A DNA stretch of 64,000 nt from Betaproteobacteria bacterium (GTDB taxonomy: Bacteria; Pseudomonadota; Gammaproteobacteria; Burkholderiales; UBA6910), in NCBI GenBank assembly GCA_016183615.1, contig JACPEG010000063.1, forward strand, positions 1-64,000, given 5' to 3'. Positions 28,466 to 35,977 of this stretch are shown piece after piece. The notes under the pieces were generated by a model that ran no database searches, had not been told where the DNA came from, and saw only the letters and a list, made by a program, of their open reading frames with translations. How positions within the stretch are numbered: position 1 is the stretch's first letter; every line of letters begins with the position of its first letter. Position numbers and translations under genes: made by a program.

Positions 28466-31400
28466 GCCTGCCGATTCGCTCACTATAGGACTGGATATCG
28501 GTATCGCGTCTGTTGGATGGGCTGTACTCGCGCCCGACCGGATCGTGGCCCTCGGAGTACGTGCCTTTGACAAGGCTGAGACCGCCAAGGAGGGAGATTC
28601 CCTCAACTTGGTGCGCCGCACGGCAAGGCTAATGCGCCGCCGTCTGCGCCGCCGTGTCTGGCGGCTAACCAAAGTGGCGAGGCTGCTGAAACGTGAAGGC
28701 CTGATCGAGAACGCCCGCATGTTTCAAGCACAGCAACCGTTTCACCAATCGCTGTGGCAATTGCGGGTGGACGGGCTCGACCGCCCACTGACCGCCGAGG
28801 AATGGGCACGGGTGATCTACCACCTGTGCAAGCACAGAGGCTTTCACTGGACCAGCCGCGCGGAGGAAAGAAAAGCCGAGTTGGATGCTAAGGGCGAAGG
28901 CGGCAAGGTCAAGCAAGGTCTCGCAGGGACTGCGAAGCTGATGCAAGAGAAAGGCTATCGTAGCGCTGCCGAAATGGTGCTGTCGGAGTTCCCCGAAGCC
29001 CAACGCAACAAGCAGGGCGATTACAGCAAGGCGCTCTCCCGCGATTTGCTCAGCAAGGAGTTGGCGCTGCTGTTTAAGCGACAGCGCGAACTGGGCAATC
29101 CGCGTACGGGCGCGGCACTCGAATCAGCCGTTCTCGGCAACGGCGACCGCAAGAGCGGTCTCTTTTGGGCGCAAAAGCCGGCGCTGGCCGGGGGGGATCT
29201 TCTGAAGATGCTCGGCAAATGCACATTCGAAAAGGAGGAGTACCGCGCGCCCAAAGCGAGCTTCACCGCCGAACGTCAGGTCTGGCTGACGCAACTCAAC
29301 AATCTGAGTATCGTCGTGGACGGCAGCACACGGCCGCTGAACGAGCAAGAGCGGAAAATCGCCCTGCCGCTACCCTACACCTACGATAGCGACTTCACCT
29401 ATAAGCGGCTGCGCAGCGCGCTGGTGAAGGCTGGGTGCCTGCCCGACTCATTCCGTTTCACCGGACTGTCCTACCCCAGCGAGAAACAGAAGGCCGAGGA
29501 GAAAGCCAAAGATCCCGAAACATCCTCGTTGGTGAAGCTACCCGCTTGGCAAATGCTGCGCAAAATGCTGAAGGACGGGGGGTTGGAAATTGAATGGCAA
29601 AGAATATCGATAGCCGCGTTGGAAGGACAACCGGAATTGCTCGACCAGATTGCTTGGGTATTGAGCGTGTTTAAAGAGGACGACGAAATCGCTGCCGAGT
29701 TGCGCAAACTCCCTTTGCCGAGCGCCGAGAAGATGATCGATGTGCTGCTTAACATCCGTTTCGACAAGTTCCACGCCCTGTCGCTTAAGGCGCTGCGCCG
29801 GATCGTGCCACACATGGAAGCCGGTCTGCGCCACTACGAAGCTTGCGAGAAGGCCGGCTATCACCACAGCCAGCTATTCAAGGCTGGCGAAGGCACGCAC
29901 AAATACCTGCCGCCGTTCTATTCACGGCGCGACAAGAGCGGGCGCATGTTATTCAGCGAAGACATGGACATTCCACGCAACCCCGTGGTGCTGCGCGCGC
30001 TCAATCAGGCGCGCAAGGTGGTGAATGCGCTTATCCGCGAATGCGGTGCACCTCATGCGGTACATATCGAAATGGCAAGGGATTTGTCGAAGCCGTTAAG
30101 AGGTCACTGGACAGATCAAGGCAAGTACATTGAGGGTCGCCAAGACATTCAGAGGGCGCAGGCCGAATACCGGGAGAACAACGACAAGGACAAGGCGATG
30201 TTCGCTGAGCAGTTCGGTCAACCGCCCAAGGGTCTGGAATTCGAGAAATGGCGGCTGTATCGCGAACAGCAAGGCAAGTGCGCCTATTCGGTCACGCGCA
30301 TCGATATCGACCGCCTACTGGAACCCGGGTACGTCGAAGTCGATCACGCCCTGCCCTGGTCGCGCAGCTTTGACGACAGCAAGAACAACAAGGTCCTTGC
30401 GCATGCCAAAGAGAACCGCGACAAAGGGAACCGCACACCCTACGAATATCTGGGCGGCGCAGAGAACAGCGAACGTTGGCGGCAATTTGTCGCTTTCGTC
30501 GAATCGAACAAGGCTTACCGCCTCGCCAAGCGCAGCCGATTGTTGCGCAAGGACTTTAGCGGCAAGGAGGCAGAGGAATTTCGGGAGCGCAACCTCCACG
30601 ACACCCGGTACATTTGCCGCTTCTTCAAGAACTATGTCGAGCGTTACCTGCAACTCGCCGACGACAGCAGTGCAAAGCGCTGCGTTGTAGTCAGCGGTCA
30701 GCTCACCTCTTTTCTGCGTACGCGCTGGGGGCTGATCAAAGTCCGTAGCGACAGCGATCGGCACCATGCACTCGATGCCGCCGTAGTAGCTGCATGCAGC
30801 CACAGCATGGTCAAGCGCCTATCCGACTACTCCCGGCGCAAGGAACTCGATCAGGTGCGCGATGGGTTCGTGGACATGGAGACCGGCGAGATCGTGAATC
30901 CAGCAATGTTCCAGCAATTGCGGCACCACTTTCCCGACCCTTGGCCTCACTTCCGTGAGGAATTGGAGGCTCGACTGAAAATCGATGATCCTGTGCTGCT
31001 CCATGCGCAAATGGAGCGCCTCGGCACCTACTCGCCAGAGGCACTGGAGGCACTGCGACCACTATTCGTCTCGCGCGCGCCGCAGCGGCGCAACGGTGGC
31101 GCGGCGCACAAGGACACTATCTATGCCCAGCCCGAGCACCTAAAGGCGCAGGGCGGTGTAGCCCAAAAGGTGCCGCTCGCCAGCCTGACGCTGAAGGACA
31201 TCGACAATCTGATCGACCCGCACCGCAACGAAAAACTGTACGCCGCCATCCGTGCCAGGCTTGAGAAACATGGCGGCAAGGGCGACAAAGCTTTCCCCCT
31301 CGACAACCCGCTACGCAAACCAGACCGTGACGGCAATCCCACCGGCCCCATCGTGCGCACCGTCACCGTGGTGATCGACAAACTGTCGGGCATCCCGGTG

Positions 31401-31838
31401 CGCGGCGGCATCGCCAAGAACGACAGCCTGCTGCGTGTGGATGTGTTCACCAAGGCGGACAGGTTCTACCTTGTGCCTGCATACGCGCATCATAGAGTAG
31501 CGAAGGCTTTGCCAAGTTGTACTGCCGATGGCAAAACGCAGGTCGATGAAAGCTACCGATTTCTGTTTTCACTGCACCCAAGTGACCTAGTGAGAGTCAC
31601 GCTTAGAGGGAACGAGGCGATCCTTGGATACTTTCGGGGTTATGGAGGTCCGCCCAATCCCTACAACATCACTCTCTTATTACATGATCGCAACAAGGAA
31701 AGTCACAAGAGAGCCAACGAAAAGGGGGAGATTCCGAGTATCGGCGTGAAAACCGCGCAGGCGGTCGAAAAATTCCACGTTGACGTTCTCGGCAACCTCT
31801 ACCCCGCACGTTGGGAGAAACGCCGTGGTCTGGCGTAG
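28455..31838 (+). CDS. cas9: Cas9, type II-C RNA-guided DNA endonuclease
   Basis: Effector nuclease of 1127 aa. RuvC-I is IGLDIGIASVGWAVL with catalytic D14; an arginine-rich bridge helix spans about residues 51-75; the REC lobe is about 80-500. RuvC-II has E539 in HIEMAR, HNH has D630-H631 in VEVDHALPWSRSF, and RuvC-III has HHALDAAV (H770, H771, D774). The rest forms the WED and PAM-interacting regions. All catalytic residues are present. It resembles N. meningitidis Cas9 (1082 aa) in order and motifs but is somewhat longer. GGAGG lies 5 bases before the ATG. Base composition looks less GC-rich than the flanking chromosome, which suggests transfer. The PAM cannot be read from sequence. Confidence 0.97.
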   Translation: MSVKPADSLTIGLDIGIASVGWAVLAPDRIVALGVRAFDKAETAKEGDSLNLVRRTARLMRRRLRRRVWRLTKVARLLKREGLIENARMFQAQQPFHQSLWQLRVDGLDRPLTAEEWARVIYHLCKHRGFHWTSRAEERKAELDAKGEGGKVKQGLAGTAKLMQEKGYRSAAEMVLSEFPEAQRNKQGDYSKALSRDLLSKELALLFKRQRELGNPRTGAALESAVLGNGDRKSGLFWAQKPALAGGDLLKMLGKCTFEKEEYRAPKASFTAERQVWLTQLNNLSIVVDGSTRPLNEQERKIALPLPYTYDSDFTYKRLRSALVKAGCLPDSFRFTGLSYPSEKQKAEEKAKDPETSSLVKLPAWQMLRKMLKDGGLEIEWQRISIAALEGQPELLDQIAWVLSVFKEDDEIAAELRKLPLPSAEKMIDVLLNIRFDKFHALSLKALRRIVPHMEAGLRHYEACEKAGYHHSQLFKAGEGTHKYLPPFYSRRDKSGRMLFSEDMDIPRNPVVLRALNQARKVVNALIRECGAPHAVHIEMARDLSKPLRGHWTDQGKYIEGRQDIQRAQAEYRENNDKDKAMFAEQFGQPPKGLEFEKWRLYREQQGKCAYSVTRIDIDRLLEPGYVEVDHALPWSRSFDDSKNNKVLAHAKENRDKGNRTPYEYLGGAENSERWRQFVAFVESNKAYRLAKRSRLLRKDFSGKEAEEFRERNLHDTRYICRFFKNYVERYLQLADDSSAKRCVVVSGQLTSFLRTRWGLIKVRSDSDRHHALDAAVVAACSHSMVKRLSDYSRRKELDQVRDGFVDMETGEIVNPAMFQQLRHHFPDPWPHFREELEARLKIDDPVLLHAQMERLGTYSPEALEALRPLFVSRAPQRRNGGAAHKDTIYAQPEHLKAQGGVAQKVPLASLTLKDIDNLIDPHRNEKLYAAIRARLEKHGGKGDKAFPLDNPLRKPDRDGNPTGPIVRTVTVVIDKLSGIPVRGGIAKNDSLLRVDVFTKADRFYLVPAYAHHRVAKALPSCTADGKTQVDESYRFLFSLHPSDLVRVTLRGNEAILGYFRGYGGPPNPYNITLLLHDRNKESHKRANEKGEIPSIGVKTAQAVEKFHVDVLGNLYPARWEKRRGLA

Positions 31839-32730
31839 CGTGGTTGTCTCGCGCCCCGCAAAATTGCGGCGCGAGCATTATTCGCTGGCCATCGAACAGG
31901 AGGAAACGGCTTTCGTGCCATTCGAGGACATCGCGGTGATCGTGCTCAATCATCGCGAAATCACGCTCACGCATCCGGTGCTCTCGGCCTGCGGCGAGTA
32001 TGGTATCAGCCTGTTTGCCACGAGCGATACGCACCACCCCAACGGCGTTTTCCTGCCTTTTCTCACTCATTCCCGCGCCACACGCTGGTTGCGCCTGCAA
32101 TTGGAAATGCCGCGTCCACTTGCCAAACAGGCTTGGGCCGTGATCGTGCGCCGGAAGATCGCCAATCAGGCTGCGTGTCTTACGCTCGCGGGCGCGGAGG
32201 GCGCAGACCGGCTGGACTCCTACGCGCGTCGCGTGCGCTCAGGCGACAGCGAGAACATGGAGGCTCAGGCAGCGGCATTTTACTTCGCCAAGCTCTTCGA
32301 CAAGAACTTTCGGCGTGGCCAAGAACATTGGGCCAACGCCGCGCTGGATTACGGCTACGCGGTCCTGCGCGGTACGATCGCCCGCGGTTTGGTGGCGCAT
32401 GGTCTGCTGCCTTCGATTGGGCTGTATCACGCCAGCGAGCAGAACGCTTTCAATCTTGCCGACGACATCATCGAGCCCTTTCGACCGCTGGTCGATCTCT
32501 ATGTCGCCAAGCATCGCGCGCCGAATAACGCCGAGCTGCAACCAGCGGACAAGGCCGCGCTGGTTGGCTTGCTTAACGTGGATATGGCGACACCGCGCGG
32601 CGTGATGTCCGCCCTGGATGCCATTGAACACGCCGTGGAAAGCCTTGCGCGGATCTATGAAGGCGGGGCCAAGAGCGCGCTGGAACTCCCAACGATCATC
32701 GGCCTGCGGCAGCATAACCGCGAGATGTGA
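31825..32730 (+). CDS. cas1: Cas1, spacer-integration nuclease (type II)
   Basis: Integrase of the adaptation complex. The GTG at 31825 is chosen because the protein then opens VVWRSVVVS, like other type II Cas1 proteins, and GGGAG lies upstream; it overlaps the end of cas9 by 14 bp. The metal ligands are E146 (SENMEAQAA), H202 (LYHASEQNAF) and E217 (IEPFRP); their spacing of 56 and 15 residues equals that of S. pyogenes Cas1. Length is 301 aa. Coupling to cas9 and cas2 indicates one mRNA. Confidence 0.95.
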   Translation: MVWRSVVVSRPAKLRREHYSLAIEQEETAFVPFEDIAVIVLNHREITLTHPVLSACGEYGISLFATSDTHHPNGVFLPFLTHSRATRWLRLQLEMPRPLAKQAWAVIVRRKIANQAACLTLAGAEGADRLDSYARRVRSGDSENMEAQAAAFYFAKLFDKNFRRGQEHWANAALDYGYAVLRGTIARGLVAHGLLPSIGLYHASEQNAFNLADDIIEPFRPLVDLYVAKHRAPNNAELQPADKAALVGLLNVDMATPRGVMSALDAIEHAVESLARIYEGGAKSALELPTIIGLRQHNREM

Positions 32731-32733
32731 CGC

Positions 32734-33066
32734 ATGGGCGCGGGAACGCGACGATACATGCGCTTGCTCGTGTTCTTCGATCTTCCAGTCGTCACCAAGG
32801 CTGAGCGCCGCGCCTATACGGTATTCCGCCGCTTTCTTATCAACGACGGTTACGACATGATCCAGTTCTCGGTGTACGGGCGCATCCTCAACGGCAACGA
32901 CGCCGAGGAAAAGCACATGAAGCGCTTGATCGACAACCTGCCACCCGACGGGTCGGTGCGCTGCCTGACCGTGACCGAAAAGCAGTTCGCGAGCATGAGG
33001 CTCCTAGTTGGGCTGCCACTTTTTCAGGAAAAAGCGGTCAAGGCCAACCAATTGCTGCTGTTTTAA
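32734..33066 (+). CDS. cas2: Cas2, adaptation complex protein
   Basis: Ferredoxin-fold protein that bridges two Cas1 dimers during spacer capture (110 aa). The conserved aspartate is D16 in LLVFFDLPV, and TEKQFASMRLLVG forms the later strand and helix. It starts 3 bp after the cas1 stop. An internal ATG at 32758 would give a shorter, also plausible, protein. No csn2 or cas4 follows, which makes the locus subtype II-C. Confidence 0.95.
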   Translation: MGAGTRRYMRLLVFFDLPVVTKAERRAYTVFRRFLINDGYDMIQFSVYGRILNGNDAEEKHMKRLIDNLPPDGSVRCLTVTEKQFASMRLLVGLPLFQEKAVKANQLLLF

Positions 33067-33085
33067 TAGAGGGATTTTCAAGGAA

Positions 33086-33118
33086 AAAGCCCCGCCAGCC
33101 AAAGCTGGGCGGGGCTTT
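33086..33118. terminator. Bidirectional terminator between cas2 and the array
   Basis: A GC-rich hairpin with arms AAAGCCCCGCC (33086-33096) and GGCGGGGCTTT (33108-33118), a small bulge and a short loop. A and T runs on its outer sides let it end both the cas operon on the plus strand and array transcripts on the minus strand. Confidence 0.85.
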
Positions 33119-33129
33119 CGGGGCGGTCA

Positions 33130-33759
33130 ATTGTAGCAATCCGGGGTGAGAGAGGGAGCTACAACAGAGTATGAACAGGCAAGGTTGATTGCCGAATTGT
33201 AGCAATCCGGGGTGAGAGAGGGAGCTACAACCGTCGTCTCCATGCACCGAGCGAGCACCGCATTGTAGCAATCCGGGGTGAGAGAGGGAGCTACAACATG
33301 CTGCAGTGCTCCAGGGGCAAGTCATTGATTGTAGCAATCCGGGGTGAGAGAGGGAGCTACAACAACGCACACTGGGAGCCCACGCCCTTCCTGATTGTAG
33401 CAATCCGGGGTGAGAGAGGGAGCTACAACGGCGAGGGCCCGGACCTGGCGGTCCGCACGATTGTAGCAATCCGGGGTGAGAGAGGGAGCTACAACCCCCG
33501 AACACCGGGACCATCGTCGTCGATTATTGTAGCAATCCGGGGTGAGAGAGGGAGCTACAACGCCTTCGTTCCGTGGCACCAAGTCTTTCACATTGTAGCA
33601 ATCCGGGGTGAGAGAGGGAGCTACAACCACGGGCGATGTTAACCGTTCGCTCGTCACATTGTAGCAATCCGGGGTGAGAGAGGGAGCTACAACGGCGAGC
33701 ACGGCGACCTGGCGGTCGGCACGATTGTAGCAATCCGGGGTGAGAGAGGGAGCTACAAC
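33130..33759 (-). CRISPR. Type II-C CRISPR array, 10 repeats and 9 spacers
   Basis: Ten identical 36-base repeats start every 66 bases (33130, 33196, 33262, 33328, 33394, 33460, 33526, 33592, 33658, 33724) and enclose nine spacers of exactly 30 bases. The tracrRNA complementarity and similarity to Neisseria repeats show that crRNAs are read from the minus strand, where repeats begin GTTGTAGCTCCC and end TTGCTACAAT. That end contains TGCTACAAT, an extended -10 element that in Neisseria starts a separate transcript in each spacer. No degenerate terminal repeat is seen. Spacers 5 (33430-33459) and 9 (33694-33723) are related to each other. Confidence 0.98.
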
Positions 33760-33799
33760 GAGTTCGAGGTGGCGGGATTGACCCGCCGCCTCGAACTCG
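33759..33799. repeat. Long hairpin at the upstream (minus-strand) end of the array
   Basis: An 18-base arm beginning with the last base of the terminal repeat (33759-33776) pairs with 33782-33799 with one mismatch (a T where the perfect partner would be C) and a 5-base loop. No T run follows on either strand. In crRNA orientation it lies directly before the first repeat, where a leader should be. The function is unknown. Confidence 0.75.
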
Positions 33800-33897
33800 G
33801 CGCGCTCCCGCGCGCGTATTCAGGGTCGCCGATTCAATCTTGAAGTGCCAAATTGGTACCTCAAGCGGTGGGTTTCCCCAGCGGTCACGGTGAAGTC

Positions 33898-34218
33898 CTA
33901 TGCCGCTTCTTTCAGCTTCAGCGGCTGGATGCGCGGCCGGCGCTGTTTCGCCGCCTGCCAGAGATCGTAGGTGGCCTGCATCTGCAACCACGATTCCGCG
34001 GAGCCGCCCAGCGCCGCCGCAAGCCGCAGCGCCATGTCGGCGCTGATGGCGGCGCGGGCGTTTACTACCCGCGACAGCGCGACGCGCGACACGCCGAGCT
34101 TTTTTGCGAACTCGGTGACCGTGATGCCGTGCCCGCCAAAAACGGTATCCTGGAACACCTCGCCGGGGTGCGGCGGGTTGTGCATTCGAGTGGCCACTAT
34201 CCTGCCCGGCTTTGTCAT
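33898..34218 (-). CDS. HigA-family antitoxin/transcriptional regulator (second of pair)
   Basis: 106-aa Cro/CI-type helix-turn-helix protein: NPPHPGEVFQDTVF, then GITVTEFAKKLGVSRVALSR, then ALRLAAALGGSAESWLQMQA. This is the HigA addiction-module layout. HigA proteins bind the HigB RNase toxin and repress their own operon, but no higB-like gene adjoins. The ATG at 34218 lies one base after the stop of the preceding HigA-like gene. An internal ATG (MHNPPHPGEVF, codon 12) is an alternative start. It lies beside the array and may be an orphan regulator. Confidence 0.85.
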   Translation of the reverse strand: MTKPGRIVATRMHNPPHPGEVFQDTVFGGHGITVTEFAKKLGVSRVALSRVVNARAAISADMALRLAAALGGSAESWLQMQATYDLWQAAKQRRPRIQPLKLKEAA

Positions 34219-34219
34219 G

Positions 34220-34522
34220 TCACGCTGCCAGCTTGGCGCCCGGCTTTACGGTGCGCACAATCTCCTTGCCGACTTCCTCGCGTGCCTTATTCACCTCATA
34301 GCTCGCCTGCAGGTTCATCCAGAATTCCGGCGTGGTGCCGAAAAAGCGCGCCAGTCGGAGGGCGGTGTCCGCCGTAATCGCGCGCCGCTCGTTCAGGATG
34401 CCGGTAACGCGGTTTGCCGGCACGCCGAGGGCTTTTGCAAAGGCGTTTGCGGACAAATTCAGCGCCGCAAGCTCATCCTTGAGAATCTCGCCGGGATGAA
34501 TCAGCCGCATCTTGTTGGTCAT
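34220..34522 (-). CDS. HigA-family antitoxin/transcriptional regulator (first of pair)
   Basis: 100-aa protein with the same architecture as its neighbour: LIHPGEILKDELAALNLSAN, helix-turn-helix in AKALGVPANRVTGILNERRA, and LARFFGTTPEFWMNLQASYE. The two are clearly different in sequence, so this is not a recent duplication. No toxin gene lies upstream; only 48 bp separate it from the duplicated parA tail. Loss of a higB partner, or a role as an unlinked regulator, are both possible. Confidence 0.87.
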   Translation of the reverse strand: MTNKMRLIHPGEILKDELAALNLSANAFAKALGVPANRVTGILNERRAITADTALRLARFFGTTPEFWMNLQASYEVNKAREEVGKEIVRTVKPGAKLAA

Positions 34523-34570
34523 CGCTCTCGCCCCTTCTCATCTTACCGCTATGAACGCAACGGCGCAGCG

Positions 34571-34813
34571 CTAATCCCGCACCCACTCAATCACCGGCCC
34601 CCACTGCTCCCGGTCCCGGTCGGAGGCGTAGTAAGGCAGGTCGAAAATGCCTTCGCCGGCGAAGGCGGCGTTGACGTACACCATGGTGTCGCGCAGGTAG
34701 GTGAGCACCGGCAGGTCGTATTGCTGGAGGAATTGCTCCAGGGTGGTGGCGGCGCGGGTGCGGGGGTCGACGCGCATGCCGCCCACGGGCCTCTCGGGTT
34801 CGTCGTTGCGCAT
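34571..34813 (-). pseudogene. Duplicated 3' end of the ParA gene
   Basis: The last 69 or so codons (from GMRVDPRTRAATTLEQF to the stop) copy the end of the ParA gene at 35978-36622. At the DNA level 34577-34783 matches 35984-36190 with about ten differences, all within the part nearest the stop; the remaining 130 or so bases are identical. It lacks the P-loop and so cannot work as an ATPase. A short unrelated leader (MRNDEPERPVG) gives an open frame, but this is probably a remnant. Confidence 0.85.
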
Positions 34814-34843
34814 CGCGGTCCCCCCGCCGGTTCCCTTATCGCT

Positions 34844-35974
34844 TCATTCAGCCCGAAAGTAGCGCCGCTTCGGGTCCTGCGGGCCGGTGCCCATTTCGCG
34901 CACCAGCCCGCGCTCGACGAGCTTTGCCAACCGCGTGCGGGTGGCGCGGGGAGTAAGGCCGATCACGCTGGCGATCTCGCTGGTCAGACGCCCCGCTCCA
35001 CCGGAAAGGGCGTCCAGGATGGCCTGGTCGGTCGCCTCGATTGTGGGCGTCCCGGTCCTCGCCATTGAGAGGGTGACGCGGAATCGGGTGCCGATCTCCT
35101 CCAGCACCGGCGCCGCGAGGCCCGCGTCGCGGCAGGCCGCCGTCATGCGCTGGATCCCGCTGCCCCACTGTTCGACAAGCCCGAGCTCGTGAAAGACGCG
35201 ACCGATCACGCGGTTGCGCAGTTTGGAGATGCCCCGGTGCAGGTCGTCCACCGTCAGGCCAAAGGGCAGAAGCCCCGGATTCTCCACCTCGAGCCGGTCG
35301 TCGTAGACGGAAATGCGGATGGGTGCGCCGCGCTGGGCGTAATCCGCATGCGCCACGGCGTTGACGACGGCCTCGCGCACAGCCGCCGGTGGCAGGTTCC
35401 AGCGCTCCTTGCGGGCCAGCGCCCCGATCTCGGCACCGTGCAGCGCATGCTTCCGGGTGAAGTCGATCGCCGCTTCCACCGCCTGCGGCAGATGAAGCCG
35501 GATCTCCATGCGATCCGCGATCGCGGACTTGTCCGTGCCGCGGAATCGGCCCGCCTGAATCCACGCATCGGGGAAGTGGCGCTGCCGGTCCTTGCCGAAG
35601 AGGAGCACGCCGCCGACCGTAGGCACCTTGCGCCCCTGGTGGGAGGTCAGCAGTCGCAGCGTCTCCAGGTCGGCCCGTTTGAGCTTGCGCACCGACGCGA
35701 ACGACTCGGAAGCCGCTCGGAAGTCGAGCGCTTCCGAGTCGAGTTCCGGGACGGCCTGTTCATCGTAGGCCTCGCCACGCGCGAAACGCTTGAGCTCCCC
35801 GATCAACTCGCGATCGGCGCGGTGATTGGTGGAGCCAATCCGCACGTAGACGCCGGCTTCGGGCCCCTCGCCCTTCAGGTAATGCGGGCGCCCCGCGCTC
35901 GGATGGACCTGCACCGCCAGGACTTGGGCGCGGCGCCAAGGCAGGATCTCGAGGTCCGGCAGCAGGCGAGGCAC
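34844..35974 (-). CDS. AlbA/HATPase_c_4 putative regulator, N-terminally truncated
   Basis: 376 aa, GTG start at 35974 placed 4 bp after the parA stop. The first residues correspond to the end of an AlbA_2 (Schlafen-like) domain (GVYVRIGSTNHRADRELI). A RecG-like middle region follows, then an HATPase_c_4 domain (REAVVNAVAHADYAQRGAPI; ENPGLLPFGLT) and a C-terminal winged helix (LTSEIASVIGLTPRATRTRL). Full-length relatives carry about 60-70 more residues at the start, including the conserved ExxxxEFK segment, which is missing here. It lies between two copies of the parA tail, so rearrangement probably removed its 5' end. Activity is uncertain. Confidence 0.8.
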   Translation of the reverse strand: MPRLLPDLEILPWRRAQVLAVQVHPSAGRPHYLKGEGPEAGVYVRIGSTNHRADRELIGELKRFARGEAYDEQAVPELDSEALDFRAASESFASVRKLKRADLETLRLLTSHQGRKVPTVGGVLLFGKDRQRHFPDAWIQAGRFRGTDKSAIADRMEIRLHLPQAVEAAIDFTRKHALHGAEIGALARKERWNLPPAAVREAVVNAVAHADYAQRGAPIRISVYDDRLEVENPGLLPFGLTVDDLHRGISKLRNRVIGRVFHELGLVEQWGSGIQRMTAACRDAGLAAPVLEEIGTRFRVTLSMARTGTPTIEATDQAILDALSGGAGRLTSEIASVIGLTPRATRTRLAKLVERGLVREMGTGPQDPKRRYFRAE

Positions 35975-35977
35975 AGG

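Noticed and set aside
33067-33129. csn2 or cas4 expected after cas2
   Set aside because: Only a terminator is present before the array, so the locus was assigned to II-C rather than II-A or II-B.
33759-33799. Hairpin at the array end taken as a transcription terminator
   Set aside because: No T run follows on either strand, and it lies on the upstream side with respect to crRNA transcription.
33038-33991. Several open frames on both strands across the CRISPR array, with repeating peptide motifs
   Set aside because: They arise because the 66-base repeat-spacer period is a multiple of three, so any frame repeats without a stop. They have no ribosome-binding sites and no family resemblance.
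34523-34570. A HigB toxin gene upstream of the HigA pair
   Set aside because: Only 48 bp lie between the antitoxin start and the parA remnant, and no toxin-like frame is seen in adjacent sequence.
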